A stretch of DNA of 64,000 nucleotides from Rhynchonema sp. JSB1_4 (GCA_030248065.1 JASAMV010005760.1:1-64000), one strand, 5' to 3'; shown: positions 42,157 through 54,128, numbered from the stretch's first letter. A program made the numbers and translations. The notes: generated by a model from the sequence alone, not told the origin.

Positions 42157-44966
42157 ATGTCTCGATATGACAGAATACCCTACGTTCAATCAATCACTCC
42201 AAATCTCTATCGTCGTTATGAATCTAGGGGGTATATGTATTTCGACGACCATTGGGTTTCGTCCAACAATGAGCAATGGCTGGCAGCTAAACCACTCGGT
42301 ATCCCAGACAAATTCATTGTGAAAACAAACTTCGAGACTGTGTCAATCGTCTATATCAACGATGAACGTGGACAAGCCACGGTTTGAACAGCTTTCTCTA
42401 TGTTATATAGGCATGTACTTGCTCTGATCAAGAAAAATAGTTTCGTACAGCGGTGATACGCATGTGAGGTGCAGTCCTCGATCTAAATCAGGTTGTTGGT
42501 TCAAAAATAAAAGACGGGAATATAAAAATTACTGCAACTTTTTCGAACGGAGCCGGTTGAAGAAAGTAATTCTTTGATTTATCGGGAACCCCGATTTATG
42601 ACGGCGAATTTAAGGGAATTCTATTATTGTGCTCTATATAATGCTTCCTTAGAAGGGAAATCAATACTTTTATAACATGATGACCGTTGAAGCAAAGGCA
42701 CATAGGCTCTTTGGGCACAGAAAAATTACCAGAAACAAAGTTAGGTACCGATGAGACGGGGGTCGGTCTTATTTGCCGACATCTGCCGGAGATAATCAAA
42801 TGATCTGATCTGAATGATCACCTGGATTTTCTTGTTATCCTTGGTGCGCCAATAATGCATCAAGTACCGAATGAAATTGGAACCGTGTCATTAGGCAGCA
42901 TTCATAAAGTTGCTTTTTTACAGGAGTTCGTTACATGTGACGAGTTGTACGCGAGGCATTGTGCCGTTACAGACGTTCGATGGCCCTGTCCGCGCTACGT
43001 TGTTGGCAGCTCTACGGAGGGTGGATATTTCATCTGGGACATATCGTCTGGAAACAGCGATGCGATAACCAGTGGTTACGTCGATCGTGGTCGATCTGCA
43101 CGATCGTGTCGTGTGCTCAACGTAGATGCCATCAACGGAAGAATGGTGGCAAAAATTGGTTATACATTGGCCGTGTTTGAATTTCCCAACGTGGGTTTTC
43201 TATCTCAATCTACCATTGATTTGCTTTACAATCAAAACAAAGAGAAATCAGACGTGCACTTCAAGGTAAACCCACGTCAGCCGTGCATCACAATAGCGCA
43301 TGGCTATGGGGCCGAGGAGCACAACCGAACGATTGTGCTTGACAATCAAATTTTCGTTGCCGACTGCCGCCACGGTTTTCGAGTTTTCGATCAGCGATTC
43401 CCCACGTCGCCTGTTTGTACGGTTAGGACAAATTTCGCGACTGTTCGATGTATGAACAGCTATACTTGCGGGCCGGAAAAAAAACCGTTTTTTTTCCGGA
43501 AAAAAAACCGAAAAAAAAACCGTTTTTTTTCCGAGGCCCGGAAAAATACGTTTTTATTTTTCCGGAAATTTTTCCAAGTGGCAACTTTTGGAAAAAAAAA
43601 CGGTTTTTTTTCCAAAAATTTCCGAAATATTTTCAAAGGTTGCGAAATGATGTTGTCAAAACCAATGTAAATCGGTCCTAAACAGTTCAAAATGAGCACT
43701 TTTTAATCTCCAAGTGCATTTTTAGCCTGTTTCAGGCCATTTCCCGACAAAATTTTCACCAAAATGGGCGTTTTTGGACCATGGGTATCCTTAAGTACTG
43801 GAAAAATATTTGGAAAAAAAACGGTTTTTTTTCCGGAAAAAAAACGGTTTTTTTTCCAAAAATATATTTTGCGGAAAAATACGCAAGTATATGAACAGCA
43901 GTTCACTCCTTCTTTAGGAAAGACTGTTTGAAACATGAATTTGCGGATAAAAAAATAGTTTTGAAACCAACAGTTCATTCACAGATGGCTGACTTCAATG
44001 GAGACATTGCACTCAATCCCGCTGACAATACCGTGCTTCTCTATGACAATAGTCGTGTCACATACCGATATCAATGGAGTTATCCAAAACCTTGGGTAAA
44101 AACATTTGGGATATATTATGTTGGTTTTTACTATGGAGAAAACTGTAGCTGCCGTGGGGAGAAAGTTCATGTGGGCGCTTTCGTCATAGTGCCTCGTTTG
44201 GACCCTTTTGGTATTTAATTCAGGTCAATAAGAAGTTTCAAACAAGAATGAACTCACTGAGTGTGTGAAATTTTGCAGTAAGAGAAAAAAGCGGCAGAAA
44301 TAGAATTACAAAGATACTCCTTTTCAAGTATTGCGTGATTAACTGATTGTGACTTAGTAAGCCGCTTGTAAACAGCCAGCGGGTCAATCTGAATTCAAAA
44401 ATACTGTGGTAGACGTTAGATTCGAAGAGAGAGATTGCATTTTCAGTTATGTTTCCTAAAGAATGGAGTCCAAAATGGGCAGTGGAAAGTTTTGGGAGAA
44501 GTATGAGCTCCAGTCAGGGGCGATCAGTCACGGTTAGTCGGCGCCGTTAAATCAAACAAACCAATTTTTCCAGCCAATTTTCGACGCCAAATGTATCCCG
44601 GGAGTGGATGCTATTACATGCTGGAATCACACAACACACCTCTCGATTTTACGCGGAGCGCTGATTCTATCGACCACGGTGCGATGCCTCAACGATTCAG
44701 TCCGTCCTCCGCCGTACACGGGTACTGATCGATTAATCATTCTGGATCTTGAACACAAAAATATGGCATTCGTTGGCCGAGATGACTACAACGGTGGATT
44801 TTTCCAGACAGCTATAGCGGCTGATGAATCTTTCTTTTGTCTAAATTCGAAAAATCCAAGAAGTCAAGATGCTTTCTTGTACGTGGACAGCCCGCACGCG
44901 AACGAAAACTATTTCGATGAAAACAGGTGCAACATGTACAAATTCAATCCACCAAGTAGAGAATAA
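42157..44966 (+). CDS. WD-repeat / beta-propeller protein, 4 exons (408 aa)
   Basis: Exons 42157-42381 (ATG), 42924-43421, 43985-44095 and 44574-44966 (TAA) all join in phase 0; total 409 codons including stop. Propeller-like blades are visible: VTDVRWPCPRYVVGSSTEGG followed by FIWDISSG, then NGRMVAKIGYTLAVFEF, NQIFVADCRHGFRVFDQRF, LNPADNTVLLYDNSR and DRLIILDLEHKNMAFVGRDD. The repeats are divergent, and I cannot name the orthologue or partner. WD propellers act as scaffolds for complexes. The intron between exons 2 and 3 carries a 431-bp MITE; without it that intron would be about 124 bp. Confidence 0.75.
43461..43891. mobile_element. 431-bp MITE of self-complementary text in the WD gene intron
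   Basis: Ends TATACTTGCG and CGCAAGTATA. An exact 8-bp duplication TGAACAGC flanks it (43453-43460 and 43892-43899). Much of the interior is built from GGAAAAAAAACCGTTTTTTTTCC-type blocks that pair with themselves. Confidence 0.9.
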
Positions 44967-45268
44967 TCGTATACATTGGACTCCAACGTGTCTAGAGACG
45001 TCATTTTGTTGTTGATGAAGGGCAGTTATGGGCTAATACGATTTATGGAAACCAACCTTTTAATTTTGATTGAATAAAGAACTGTCGCGCAATTGCGTTT
45101 AACATTGACGCGTGGTTGTGCACCACAAGATAGTCTATTTGCATGACACTCCGGTGTATCACTGCTTGAGCCAAGTCAGTCTGTTCTTGGCTTCAACATA
45201 ACAGGCATCTTGAATACATGTGAAATTTGATTACCTAGTGAAAGCTCATTTTCTTTATCAGAACAGCA
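44967..45268. other. Convergent 3' intergenic space
   Basis: It lies between the stop of the + strand WD gene and the stop of the - strand gene at 45269. AATAAAG at 45073 is a possible poly(A) signal of the WD gene. Nothing else is seen. Confidence 0.4.
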
Positions 45269-48200
45269 TCACAAGGGTGATGAGCATGAACCAACCGTAT
45301 AGAAATAACAGCTCATTGACACAGATGGGTCCAGTGTATCAGTAAATGTGATGAGGCATTGTCCGTCAACCACCGGAGTTACGGCATCGATCACAACCAC
45401 GATTTCGTACTGAAGAGCAACAAAACAATGGATAACCCTATCAATAATATAGCTAATTTTTTTGTCATAAAATCGACGCGTTTTGAATAAGAACGATGTA
45501 ATTGCTGGATTTGGTGATAGCTTAAAGGTGGTGGTCAACAACCCTTCGACTGCGGTTGATCTTGGGAGATACTATATATAAACAAAGTTTGGACATCGTG
45601 TTAGTCGACCCTAACGTGCCGAGCCGATAGATTACTTTCTGATGTTTCACGACCACGTTGAAGTTTGCACCTGGTGAAAAAAGCGGAAAAAATTTGAAAC
45701 GCTGCTGTGACACCAATAGCCTGTTTGAAAGTTTGATACTACAGTGACAGCAACTTCCAACAATGTGACAAAAACCGCAATGCACAATAGGTATTGAAGC
45801 GTCCGCATTGTTTAATAAAAAAATAAAAGATATCAGAAACCTGGCCATTTTTTGCTAGGATTTTGTACACGTGTAATTTTAAGCATCTGTGGTGGATGAA
45901 TTAAGTTGTCAATTACAAATAAAAACCATCTAATTATCAAGTTCCTTGTTTGTGCTACGCAGTTTTCAAAAGCCTACACAGCTGACACAATGTTTACCAC
46001 AAGACATGCAAGGCAGCGTTTCCAATGTGCACACACACAAGCCTGGCCAGCTGTAAACATCAGTGTTCGAACGGGATCCCGATCCCGATCCCGATCCGGG
46101 GATCCCGGGCCCTTTTTCTGATCCCGATCCCGATGCCGATCCCGTCATTTTGAAAAAGTCAATCCCGATCCCGATCCCGATCCCGCCCAAAAAACTACCG
46201 GGATCGGGATTAAGTTTTGAGAACAAAAAGTAAAAAATTATGCAATCATAATTCGACAAGCTGTTGTAAGGGCGCAGCCATGCAAACACGGGCGCGGGTC
46301 GGAAAAATATTGTATTTGTCCAACAATCGCCCCGCGATTGCATGGCCGCACTTGCGGGTCGCGGTTTGCGGGTCACTTGAAAACATTTGTTTGGCTGCAA
46401 CACGCAAAACTTAAGCCATCAGCGTCGAGCCAACGTCGCAGACTGCCGTAGCACAGCGCTGATTGGTTCATTTTGTGTGTTGCGGCTAAATAAATGTTTC
46501 AAGTGACCCGCAAACAGCGACCGGCAAGTGCGGCCATGCAAACGCGGGGCGGTCATTGGACATAGAATACATATTTTTGTGACTCGCGCCCGCGTTTGCA
46601 TGGCCGCGCCCTAAGAGGTGCTCGACCGCTGATTCCGAGTGTGATGAAACCGCAATCAACAAGTCGAGCTAGAACTGAACGGTTACACAAAGTTGCATCG
46701 AACAAAGGGACCCAGTTTCGAGAAAATGTTGTCATGGTGGGCAACAAATCAGACAAAGTTTCCGCGACTGGCACGTCTGGCTTTCAAATATCTAAGCGCT
46801 CCGCCTACGAGCGTGCTTTCTGAACAGTTCTTTTCCAGTGCAGCTGATTTGTTTGATGACAAAATATACTGCTTGAAACCAGAAAATGGTGAAATGCTCG
46901 TCTTTTTGTCAATGGCTTTGCCAGTGATCGACGACAATTATGATGTTTGAACTTCTCCGTGGTCAGCTATTCTCGATTTTGAATCGGCTTTAATCACTGT
47001 TGCGGGTGTTTATCCATGTGTGATAAACATGTTTCATGGTTGTCTGTGACATTAACTTGCATCTTATGCATAAAATGATAAAAACTATTACTTTTCTATA
47101 GTCTGGACAATCCCGATCCCGATCCCGGGATCCCGGGTTTTCAAAATCGTGATCCCGATCCCGATCCCGATCCGGACACTTTCTTGATCCGAATCCCGAT
47201 CCCGGGATTAAAAATGAATCCCGTTCGAACACTGGTAAACATTGCTGTATTATCGCTCTGCCGCCTGTTTGTTGTTGTTGTGTGTACGCTGAGAGAATGC
47301 CTGCCTTCCGCATGTTGTGGTAAACATTGTAGGAGCTGTGTATGGTTTTGAAATCTGGGAGGCAGAGAGAAGGAACTTGATAATTAGAGAATTTTTATTT
47401 GTAATTCACAACTTATTTCATTTATGATAGATGCTTAAAAATTACACGAAAAGAAAATGGTAGCAAAAAAATCACCAGGTTTCTGAAATCTTCTATTTTT
47501 TTATTCAACAATTCGGACGTTTCAATAGCTATTCTGCATTGTGGTTTTTGCTACATTCTTGGAGGTTGCTGTCAGTTTAGCATCAAAGTTTGAAAGAGCC
47601 TATTCCTGTCACAGGAGCGTTTCAAATTTTTTCGCTTTTTTTCACGAGGTACAAACTTCAACGTCGCCGTGAAACATCGGGAAGCAAAGAATCGCCTCGC
47701 CAGATTGGGGTCGAGTAACAGCATGTCGAAAGTTTGTTTATATAATCTACCCCTAGATCAAGAGCGGTCCAACGGTTGTTGACCAGCCGCTTTAAGGAAT
47801 GTAGAGTGTCATGAACAGCGCGCGAGATCGTAGATATAGTGTCAGACATGTAGGCATGAAGTTGGTCACTATAACCTTGGTAACAATATATAAACAATAC
47901 GAAATAACCCCTGTCACTGTGTAGCCCTCGAATTTCTCCAGGCTGCGGCCGTTTTGGATAGCATCGCGGATGAATTTAACCTCGATCGGAACCCTTCGAT
48001 CCGTGCATGTATCACCGGTTGATGCCTTGTGTTTGTTGTCGCGTATTTTCTAAAATATGCACGCCTCGCATTCTTCGACGACCACAAAAAAAACAACTCC
48101 GTGAGCAATGGGTTAACGTCAAACTAATGCACGTTCAAAAAGCGTATCACCCACCTGATTTTGAAGACTGCGTTCGTCTTGTTTATCTGGGATGTCACAT

Positions 48201-48376
48201 TCAAAATTTTGAGTCTTGCCATGATCAAAACGTGAGTCCTGTTTCACACTGGTAGTTGAGGATGGAAGCAACAGCAACTCATTCGTGGAGTGTTCGTCGG
48301 ATTTATCGGTCGAAATTTTGAGTAGATCCTTCACAACTTCATCGGGTAACGACTCGTCAATGTCAGAATCGTACAT
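45269..48376 (-). CDS. Small unidentified protein, 3 exons (167 aa)
   Basis: Exons 48376-48155 (ATG), 48049-47909 and 45409-45269 (TGA); both joins are phase 0. The first exon is acidic and disordered-looking (YDSDIDESLPDEVVKDLL). The second carries CTDRRVPIEVKFIRDAIQNG and EKFEGYTVTG. The third is beta-rich (EIVVVIDAVTPVVDGQCLIT). The 2.5-kb second intron consists almost entirely of a TTAA family I element with a hAT element inside it. The family is not recognised. Confidence 0.6.
46061..47234. mobile_element. hAT element with transposase remnant, exact 8-bp duplication
   Basis: The terminal inverted repeat is CAGTGTTCGAACGGGAT. The target duplication GTAAACAT occurs at 46053-46060 and 47235-47242. 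Both ends hold (GATCCC)n. On the plus strand 46700-46950 encodes the C-terminal dimerisation domain of hAT transposases (FKYLSAPPTSVLSEQFFSSA, DDKIYCLKPENGEMLVFL), ending in TGA. The rest of the transposase is absent, so the copy is non-autonomous. An inner inverted repeat spans about 46270-46410 and 46450-46615. Confidence 0.92.
46720..46950 (+). pseudogene. hAT transposase C-terminal fragment
   Basis: Open reading with the conserved hAT tail: W-W near the start, APPTSV, SE-x-FFS-x-A, LKPEN. It carries no catalytic residues, having neither the N-terminal BED finger nor the first Asp. Confidence 0.85.
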
Positions 48377-48712
48377 TGTCGAGCCTTCAGTGCTTCATAT
48401 AAGAGTCTTACAGAATTGACATAAAAAACCGAGTCACATGGAATAAAGTTCACCTAAAAAAGACATGTATGAGCGCAATTGCGCCACTGGTACCTATATA
48501 TTACCAGAAGTCCTGAAGGTAATATGAAACATTCGATGTGGGTGAAATCAACATGAAGTGCATGCACGTCCATGCATTTTTTTTCATCACAAAGCAAAAC
48601 AAGAGACAACAGAGTTAATTCTTAGGAAATAACAGACGAATTCTTCGCGAAAAAAGCGCATACTTGCCTAAATGTCTACCTTTACGTTCAGCGTCGGCCA
48701 CGTTGCTCTTTC

Positions 48713-51700
48713 TCAAATGTTTTTCCAAAAGTCAATAGTTGCGTAGAAACTAGGATCGCAGTAATCACCGTGCAGTATTTTCGGTTTCTCCTCGGTTTCT
48801 GTCTTTTCAAGTTCCTGGATTGTCGTTGACATCCATGGCATCAGATTACGCCAACGGATATAGGTGCCGTGCAGTTGTTCGACCTTCGTAAAGAAAATAA
48901 TGCCTTACATGGTCTGACGAATTTATATTTGACAAAAGCTATTCGTTTCGTGGGTGCTCATCGGCAATCTAAAGGTCCTCAGCAAAGGGTAAGTGAATTG
49001 AAAATAAAAATTATATGGTGCCCAGTGGCCAAAGTGGCATTCTCGAAATTATTTTTTGTAAAGAATGAAAAAAAATGGTACTGTGTTTCCGGTTTCCCCA
49101 GGTCACATGGGTATTGGTTATATTTTTCGAAACGCTCTAAAGCCGAGCTGCCCGTAAAGGGCACCGTTAGGTTCGATTCAAAGCTGCGTGGCCATACCTC
49201 TGTGTAAAGGTAAAAGATGGGCTGTTATTAATTTTCAATGTTTCAAGTTCAGGCCGAGATCTATCATATTGAGGTGTGGAGCGATCTTTCCAGCCACCTT
49301 TCCGGGCAAGTGATGTTTACAGCGTTTCGAAAATATCCTGCGTTGTAACTATAATAAATTTCCAAATTCGCTGCCGCACAGTAAAGTACACCGTATACTT
49401 AATCTCAGGTTCTAAACGCGAAACTCAACTTGTGAAACATTGGGACAGCGAACACACACGCAGCTTGCCAAACAGCCAGGCAGCTCCGGCCAATGTTTCG
49501 GAAGCGCGCATGGTTAGCGTTCGCCTTTAGAACGTGACCTTAACTATGGGACGTAATTTATTGTGGAGCAACGAATTTGCAAATTTATGGTACCTGGCGA
49601 AAATATAAATTCTCGCACTGTATAGTGAACGTGACAAAGTTACTTTTTAGCTAACCTTGCGCAGCTGCTGGGCTGCCATATTTTTACAAGCCAGTTCGTG
49701 AAGTACTTTTAGATCTTGCAGAATGCGTAAATCACGTCTTTGTGCCGATTTACGCTGCGCATCGATGTCGGTGTTGAAGAAGCGAAAAATGCCAAAGCTC
49801 GTGCGAATTCGTTCCTGACCGTAAATAATTTTAAATAGCAATAACGGAATACTGGATTTTTATTACACCTTGATCTCCGCCTAATCTGACGTTCACCAGA
49901 CTAATTTGGTAATAAACAGATCAAAATAATCGTCGAATACACCTGTTGATGAAAATTTCAACGCATGGCATAAGATCAATGAAAAAATTGTAAGTATTGT
50001 CTAGATGATCCTGCCTGTTCACTGTTTTTAAGTAGACCTCCGTAAAGCTGCTGGTCAACAACCCTTCGAGCGAGCTGTTCAGGACAACATGCGGAAGGGG
50101 GCCATTCTCATAGAGCACATAAGCCGCAAAAGACAGGCGGCACAGCGATAACACAGCAAGGTTTCATAGCTCACCAGCTTTGTGCGTGTATGCATTGGAA
50201 ACGGTGGCTTGCGCATGTTGTGGTAAACATTCTGTGAGCTGTGTACGGTTTTCAAAACTGGGTGGTACGAAGAACGTGGGAGGTTGCTGTCACTCCATTA
50301 TCAAACTTTGAGACAGCTTACTTCTGTCAGAGCAGCATTTCAAAAATTTTTCGGTTTTTTTCACCGGCGGCAAATTTGAACGTGGCCGTGGAAGATTATG
50401 AAGCAAGCAACCCAGTGCCTAGATTAGGGTCCAGTAACACGACCTCCAAACTTCCTTTATATATAGTGCCCCGCAACATTGACCGCGGTCCACGGGTTGT
50501 TCACGACCACCTTTAACCAAACAGTGAAATATACAAGTTTAGAAAAAAAACCGTCTTGAGTGCCATCATGTCAACGTCGATTCTCACGTCGTGAATAGTG
50601 ATATCGCGGATGATACTGTGGCACAGACGATCGATATCGCATTGCATCTGAGCTTTTTTCATTTGGATGGAATCCATCGTCAGATGTCCTGAATATACAT
50701 CTATAGGTACTGTTGTTTCTAAATGACTGACAAGAAATATTCAAATGGACGTGAATTTAAAAAAAATTGAAGAACAAAACAGTAGAATAAACAAACACAA
50801 ACGACCTTTGGTCTGAACAGACTCCTGAAGTGGCATCTGCCCAATTGAATCGAAAGACGCATTGTTTTCCTTCAACGCTGTGAACGCACATCGGAAGCAC
50901 CGATCGAAAAAGTTGGGACCCGTGTAAAAGTTGTCGGCATGATCAACACGGCCACAGGCGCACGCGTGCCTGAGATTCAAGGACTTCTTCAAACTAAGAA
51001 AACACTTGCTTTAAGACACTTTGCCTGAGAAAATGAAACAGAAAAACGAAATTTTAAAAATTTGGAATTGTTGTATCGAACGGTAGTAACTCGTGTGCAA
51101 AATGGTTCTTCAAAATTCGATTTTTTAGTCGAGATATGGCTCAAAAAAAACAAATTTTCCTTCTGGTGGCTCGCACCCTAACACTGAAAGAATTAAAAAG
51201 TCCGTAACTTTTGAAACTAGTGCAATCTTAATGCAGTTTCTTCATTCGGTGGTAGACAATTGCACCAGTGTATCAGATATTATGGTAGACTCTTTTCTGC
51301 ATGACAGTGTGACCCAAAATATTGAACAACAACTTTAAAAAAATTTCTTGTTTTGGCTCATTTTTTGGCTGTGAGAAAAATTTGTAAATGATAACATTCC
51401 AAAGCTGATGCCTACTACTCACAAATTGTGATGGAGGCCACCATCGTTGCACAACAGACGATCCGTCATGCTGCTCAACGCAGTATTTGTGCGCAACTGA
51501 TGCGGCGAAATGGAATGCACCATGCGACATTCGGGGCACTCTACGAATTGTTGGACCTGAGATAAACATATGGCAGACAGCAACAACCAATTAGGTGCCT
51601 CTGGCTCTTGACTCAATAAAACATTGGAACATAATCTAAATGATTAGGTTTTCTTTAGACTTCTATGTGAAGCATTGATAGGGCCATCGATGTCATTCAA

Positions 51701-52208
51701 ATAGGGCAAAATACAGTAACTAGGTAAATTCACCGTGCACACTGGAACACTAGGTATGTTTATCTGAACCGCACTTCCAAATAAAGTGATGTTGTTGTCG
51801 TGAAAACAGTGCACTGCAAAGAAATGTATTGTTGGGCCTTGCCCACGACGCAAGAATAGCTAGAATACCGAGCTAGATTTTGCGTCTAAACAACACGCGG
51901 CGCTAGTCTTATATCTAGGGGAGGCCGCGTGATGATTTGGAACGAACCTGGGGATCAATGCCACGACTAACGATCGCATGCATGCTGGCTGACGAAATAC
52001 AAGTCTGAAAACAATGTGCTTTTCACGGAAACCTGTGTTGAAAATAAGGGCCTGACGTAATTTTGACAAGTCTACTAACCGCACAGAAAGTATGGCCACA
52101 GGGGAGTGTTTTCGGAGTTGTGAAGATATCCAAACAAATCGCACAAGACAGAGATTCGACAAATTTCTCGTCATACGCCCGCAAGACTGCGAATTTTGAA
52201 TCGGCCAT
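48713..52208 (-). CDS. RING/zinc-finger/coiled-coil protein, 6 exons (305 aa)
   Basis: Exons 52208-52080 (ATG), 51556-51423, 50993-50806, 50688-50552, 49814-49656 and 48883-48713 (TGA). All phases match; 306 codons. Exons 1 and 2 form a RING finger split by an intron: CAICLDIFTTPKTLPCGHTFC, then ECPECR. The usual sixth ligand (Cys two residues after HTFC) is replaced. Exon 3 carries a second Cys-rich unit (ACACGRVDHAD, RCFRCAF). Exons 4-6 are helical (MKKAQMQCDIDRL, RILQDLKVLHEL, STTIQELEKTETEEKPKIL). This is the order of RBCC/TRIM ubiquitin ligases without a C-terminal B30.2 domain. It is the only complete member of the array family in the window. A TTAA family I element sits in intron 4. 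Confidence 0.75.
50046..50512. mobile_element. Short TTAA family I copy (467 bp)
   Basis: The left end AGCTGCTGGTCAACAACCC follows GTAA, and the right end mirrors it before TTAA (50513-50516). It lies within the RING gene intron between exons 50688-50552 and 49814-49656. Confidence 0.85.
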
Positions 52209-52882
52209 TTTTTTTAGCACTTCTGAAATCAATTTGTTGAATCAGAATTACGGTTTCATTCATCAAAATTTAAATTTTTTACCCAATTTAGTTGAGTTTT
52301 CCAGTGTTGTTTGACCATGGTGTACTCCGTGTTGCTACGAAATGCAGGATAGGTTCTTGAGGAGAAAGACGTCGGCTCTCTTGCGGGCGACCCCTATTTA
52401 GGTTTTTACGGTATGCAAGTTTAAATAACCTTTCAGAGAAGAAGACAGCGTTACTCTAGCATTTATTTTAGGTAGGGTCAAACCTTGGGGCCAGTCTTCA
52501 ACGTACTCTGGAACGAGAATACGGACTGTACCGGGGTCGTATTTCCGTTCCTAGCGCACGAGTTTTGACTAATTTTCGGTACAAACCACTGAACCCCCAA
52601 TTTTAGCGATTTTTTGTAAAAAATTCGAAGACTTTTGCTGCACATTCCCGGGGGCAATACCTACTAAACGAGCGTAAAAAATGAGGGGGAAACGATGTGT
52701 AGTAAGCCAAAGGTGGGCGTCATAGCTACTGTATAGGCGGTCTAGTTCGTGGGGCGAAGGCAGTCCATCCCCCCCTCGCGAAAGGTACCTTGCAACCATG
52801 TACATGCCACTACAGTGCGCTAGGGTAGAATAATTTTGTCGATCAAGATACACTAGTAGACTAATTTGTCCTTCGTCTGGAT
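52209..52882. other. 5' flank of the RING gene, no other gene seen
   Basis: This is upstream sequence of the minus-strand gene. A GGTTTTTACGGTATGCAAG stretch and a GGAACGAGAATACGG stretch have no repeat partner that I could place. No exon is supportable. Confidence 0.35.
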
Positions 52883-53280
52883 CAGTGTAGTTCTGGGTCC
52901 GGTGCGGCGGTTAGTGTACTACCGCTTTTTTCCATGCGCAGGTTAGTGTACCTCCCTGGGGTGGGGAAAGGGCGGGGGAAGACGCAAATCCAGGAAAAAG
53001 TCACTTTTTGAGGTAGAAAACTTGACCGATTTTTACCCTTTTTTGGAAAAAATTCTCCATAAAAAGGGTGTTTTGCGAGTTTTGAGATCATTGACCTGAA
53101 AATCACCCATTCTAGGCCTAAAAAATGGCCATTTTAGGCCTAAAAATGCCAATTTTAGGTAAAAATTGAGGCCGTTACTGTACCTGCCGCCGCGGTTAGT
53201 GTACTAGTGTACCTTGGTCGCGGCGGTTAGTGTACCTTAGGGGGGCAACCCCAGCTTCTCCCGGCCCAGGAACTACACTC
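52883..53280. mobile_element. GC-tract hAT MITE (CAGTGTAGTTC family), older copy
   Basis: It begins CAGTGTAGTTCTGGGTCC and ends GGAACTACACT. Interior phrase GCGGCGGTTAGTGTAC is repeated. The flanks agree at only 5 of 8 bases, so the copy is old or the ends are eroded. Confidence 0.6.
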
Positions 53281-53417
53281 GGGTGCATTAATTTCCCCAA
53301 ATTTTCCCTAAAATGGACATTTGGGCATTTTCAGGCCTAAAATGTGTAATTTTTAGGTCAATGTGCTCAACAGTCGCCAAAATAATTGGCTCTTGCCCCC
53401 CCTCGGTTCCCCTGCTC

Positions 53418-53825
53418 CAGTGTAGTTCCTGGTCCCGAGGGGGAACAGACGTACCCTCCACTATTTTCGGAGGGGGAACAGACGTACCTACCTGCGGGGG
53501 GGAAGGGGGGGGGAAGTCCCATTTTGGGGGGGGACGGAAAAAAAGTCATTTTTTGAGGTCGAAAAATTGGACTATTTTTGCCTTCTTTTGCGAAAAATAC
53601 CCTACAAAAAAGGTATTTTGGCGTTCTTTGGAGGTTTCACCTAAAGTTTACTTATTTTTGGCCTAAAAATGCCTATTTTAGGCCTAAATTTGGGAAGCCC
53701 ATTTTAGGAAAAAAAATGGGGAAGCAGACGTACCCGGAGGGGGAATAGTGGGGCAGGGGTACCTGGGAGGGGGAACAGACGTACCCGAGGGGGGTTCCCC
53801 CCCTCCCCCCGGAGGAACTACACTG
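53418..53825. mobile_element. GC-tract hAT MITE (CAGTGTAGTTC family), 408 bp, exact duplication
   Basis: The terminal repeat is CAGTGTAGTTCCT at both ends. The target duplication CCCTGCTC occurs at 53410-53417 and 53826-53833. Interior GGGGGAACAGACGTACC is repeated, with self-complementary TTTTAGGCCTAAAA text. Confidence 0.92.
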
Positions 53826-54128
53826 CCCTGCTCCGAGAGAGATAAACTAACTTCCACTCGGAAAAACTAGCGAAGTACAGCAATTTCCCCACCGGGATCA
53901 GCTCCGATAAATAGAAACTACAAATGTGGTGTGGGGTGCTCGTGGATTGAATTCGAGTCAGGCGATCAGCATATAACAATTTCACATGACAAAATCGCTG
54001 CAGACACGAAGAGAACCATTCGGGAAAAACTAATGTCAGAGAAATTCTCTTTGTTTGCACATCATTTTTTTGTAGTGATCTATTCGACGTAAAACCAAAA
54101 AACACCGACACTGACTTCCCCGAAACGA

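Larger units (their letters stand above)
45526..47791. mobile_element. TTAA family I element, host of a nested hAT insertion
   Basis: It is flanked by exact TTAA (45522-45525 and 47792-47795). Ends AGGTGGTGGTCAACAACCC and the inverse of AGCGGCTGGTCAACAACC. Subtracting the hAT insertion leaves about 1.08 kb. It is colinear with the 6553-7428 copy. Confidence 0.9.

Noticed and set aside
42855..43670. Single 271-codon ORF in the WD gene
   Set aside because: Its first 23 codons are intron and its last ~80 codons run through the MITE. The spliced exon is 42924-43421.
45966..46403. 145-codon minus-strand ORF rich in GSGSGS
   Set aside because: It is a translation of the (GATCCC)n end of the hAT element, not a protein.
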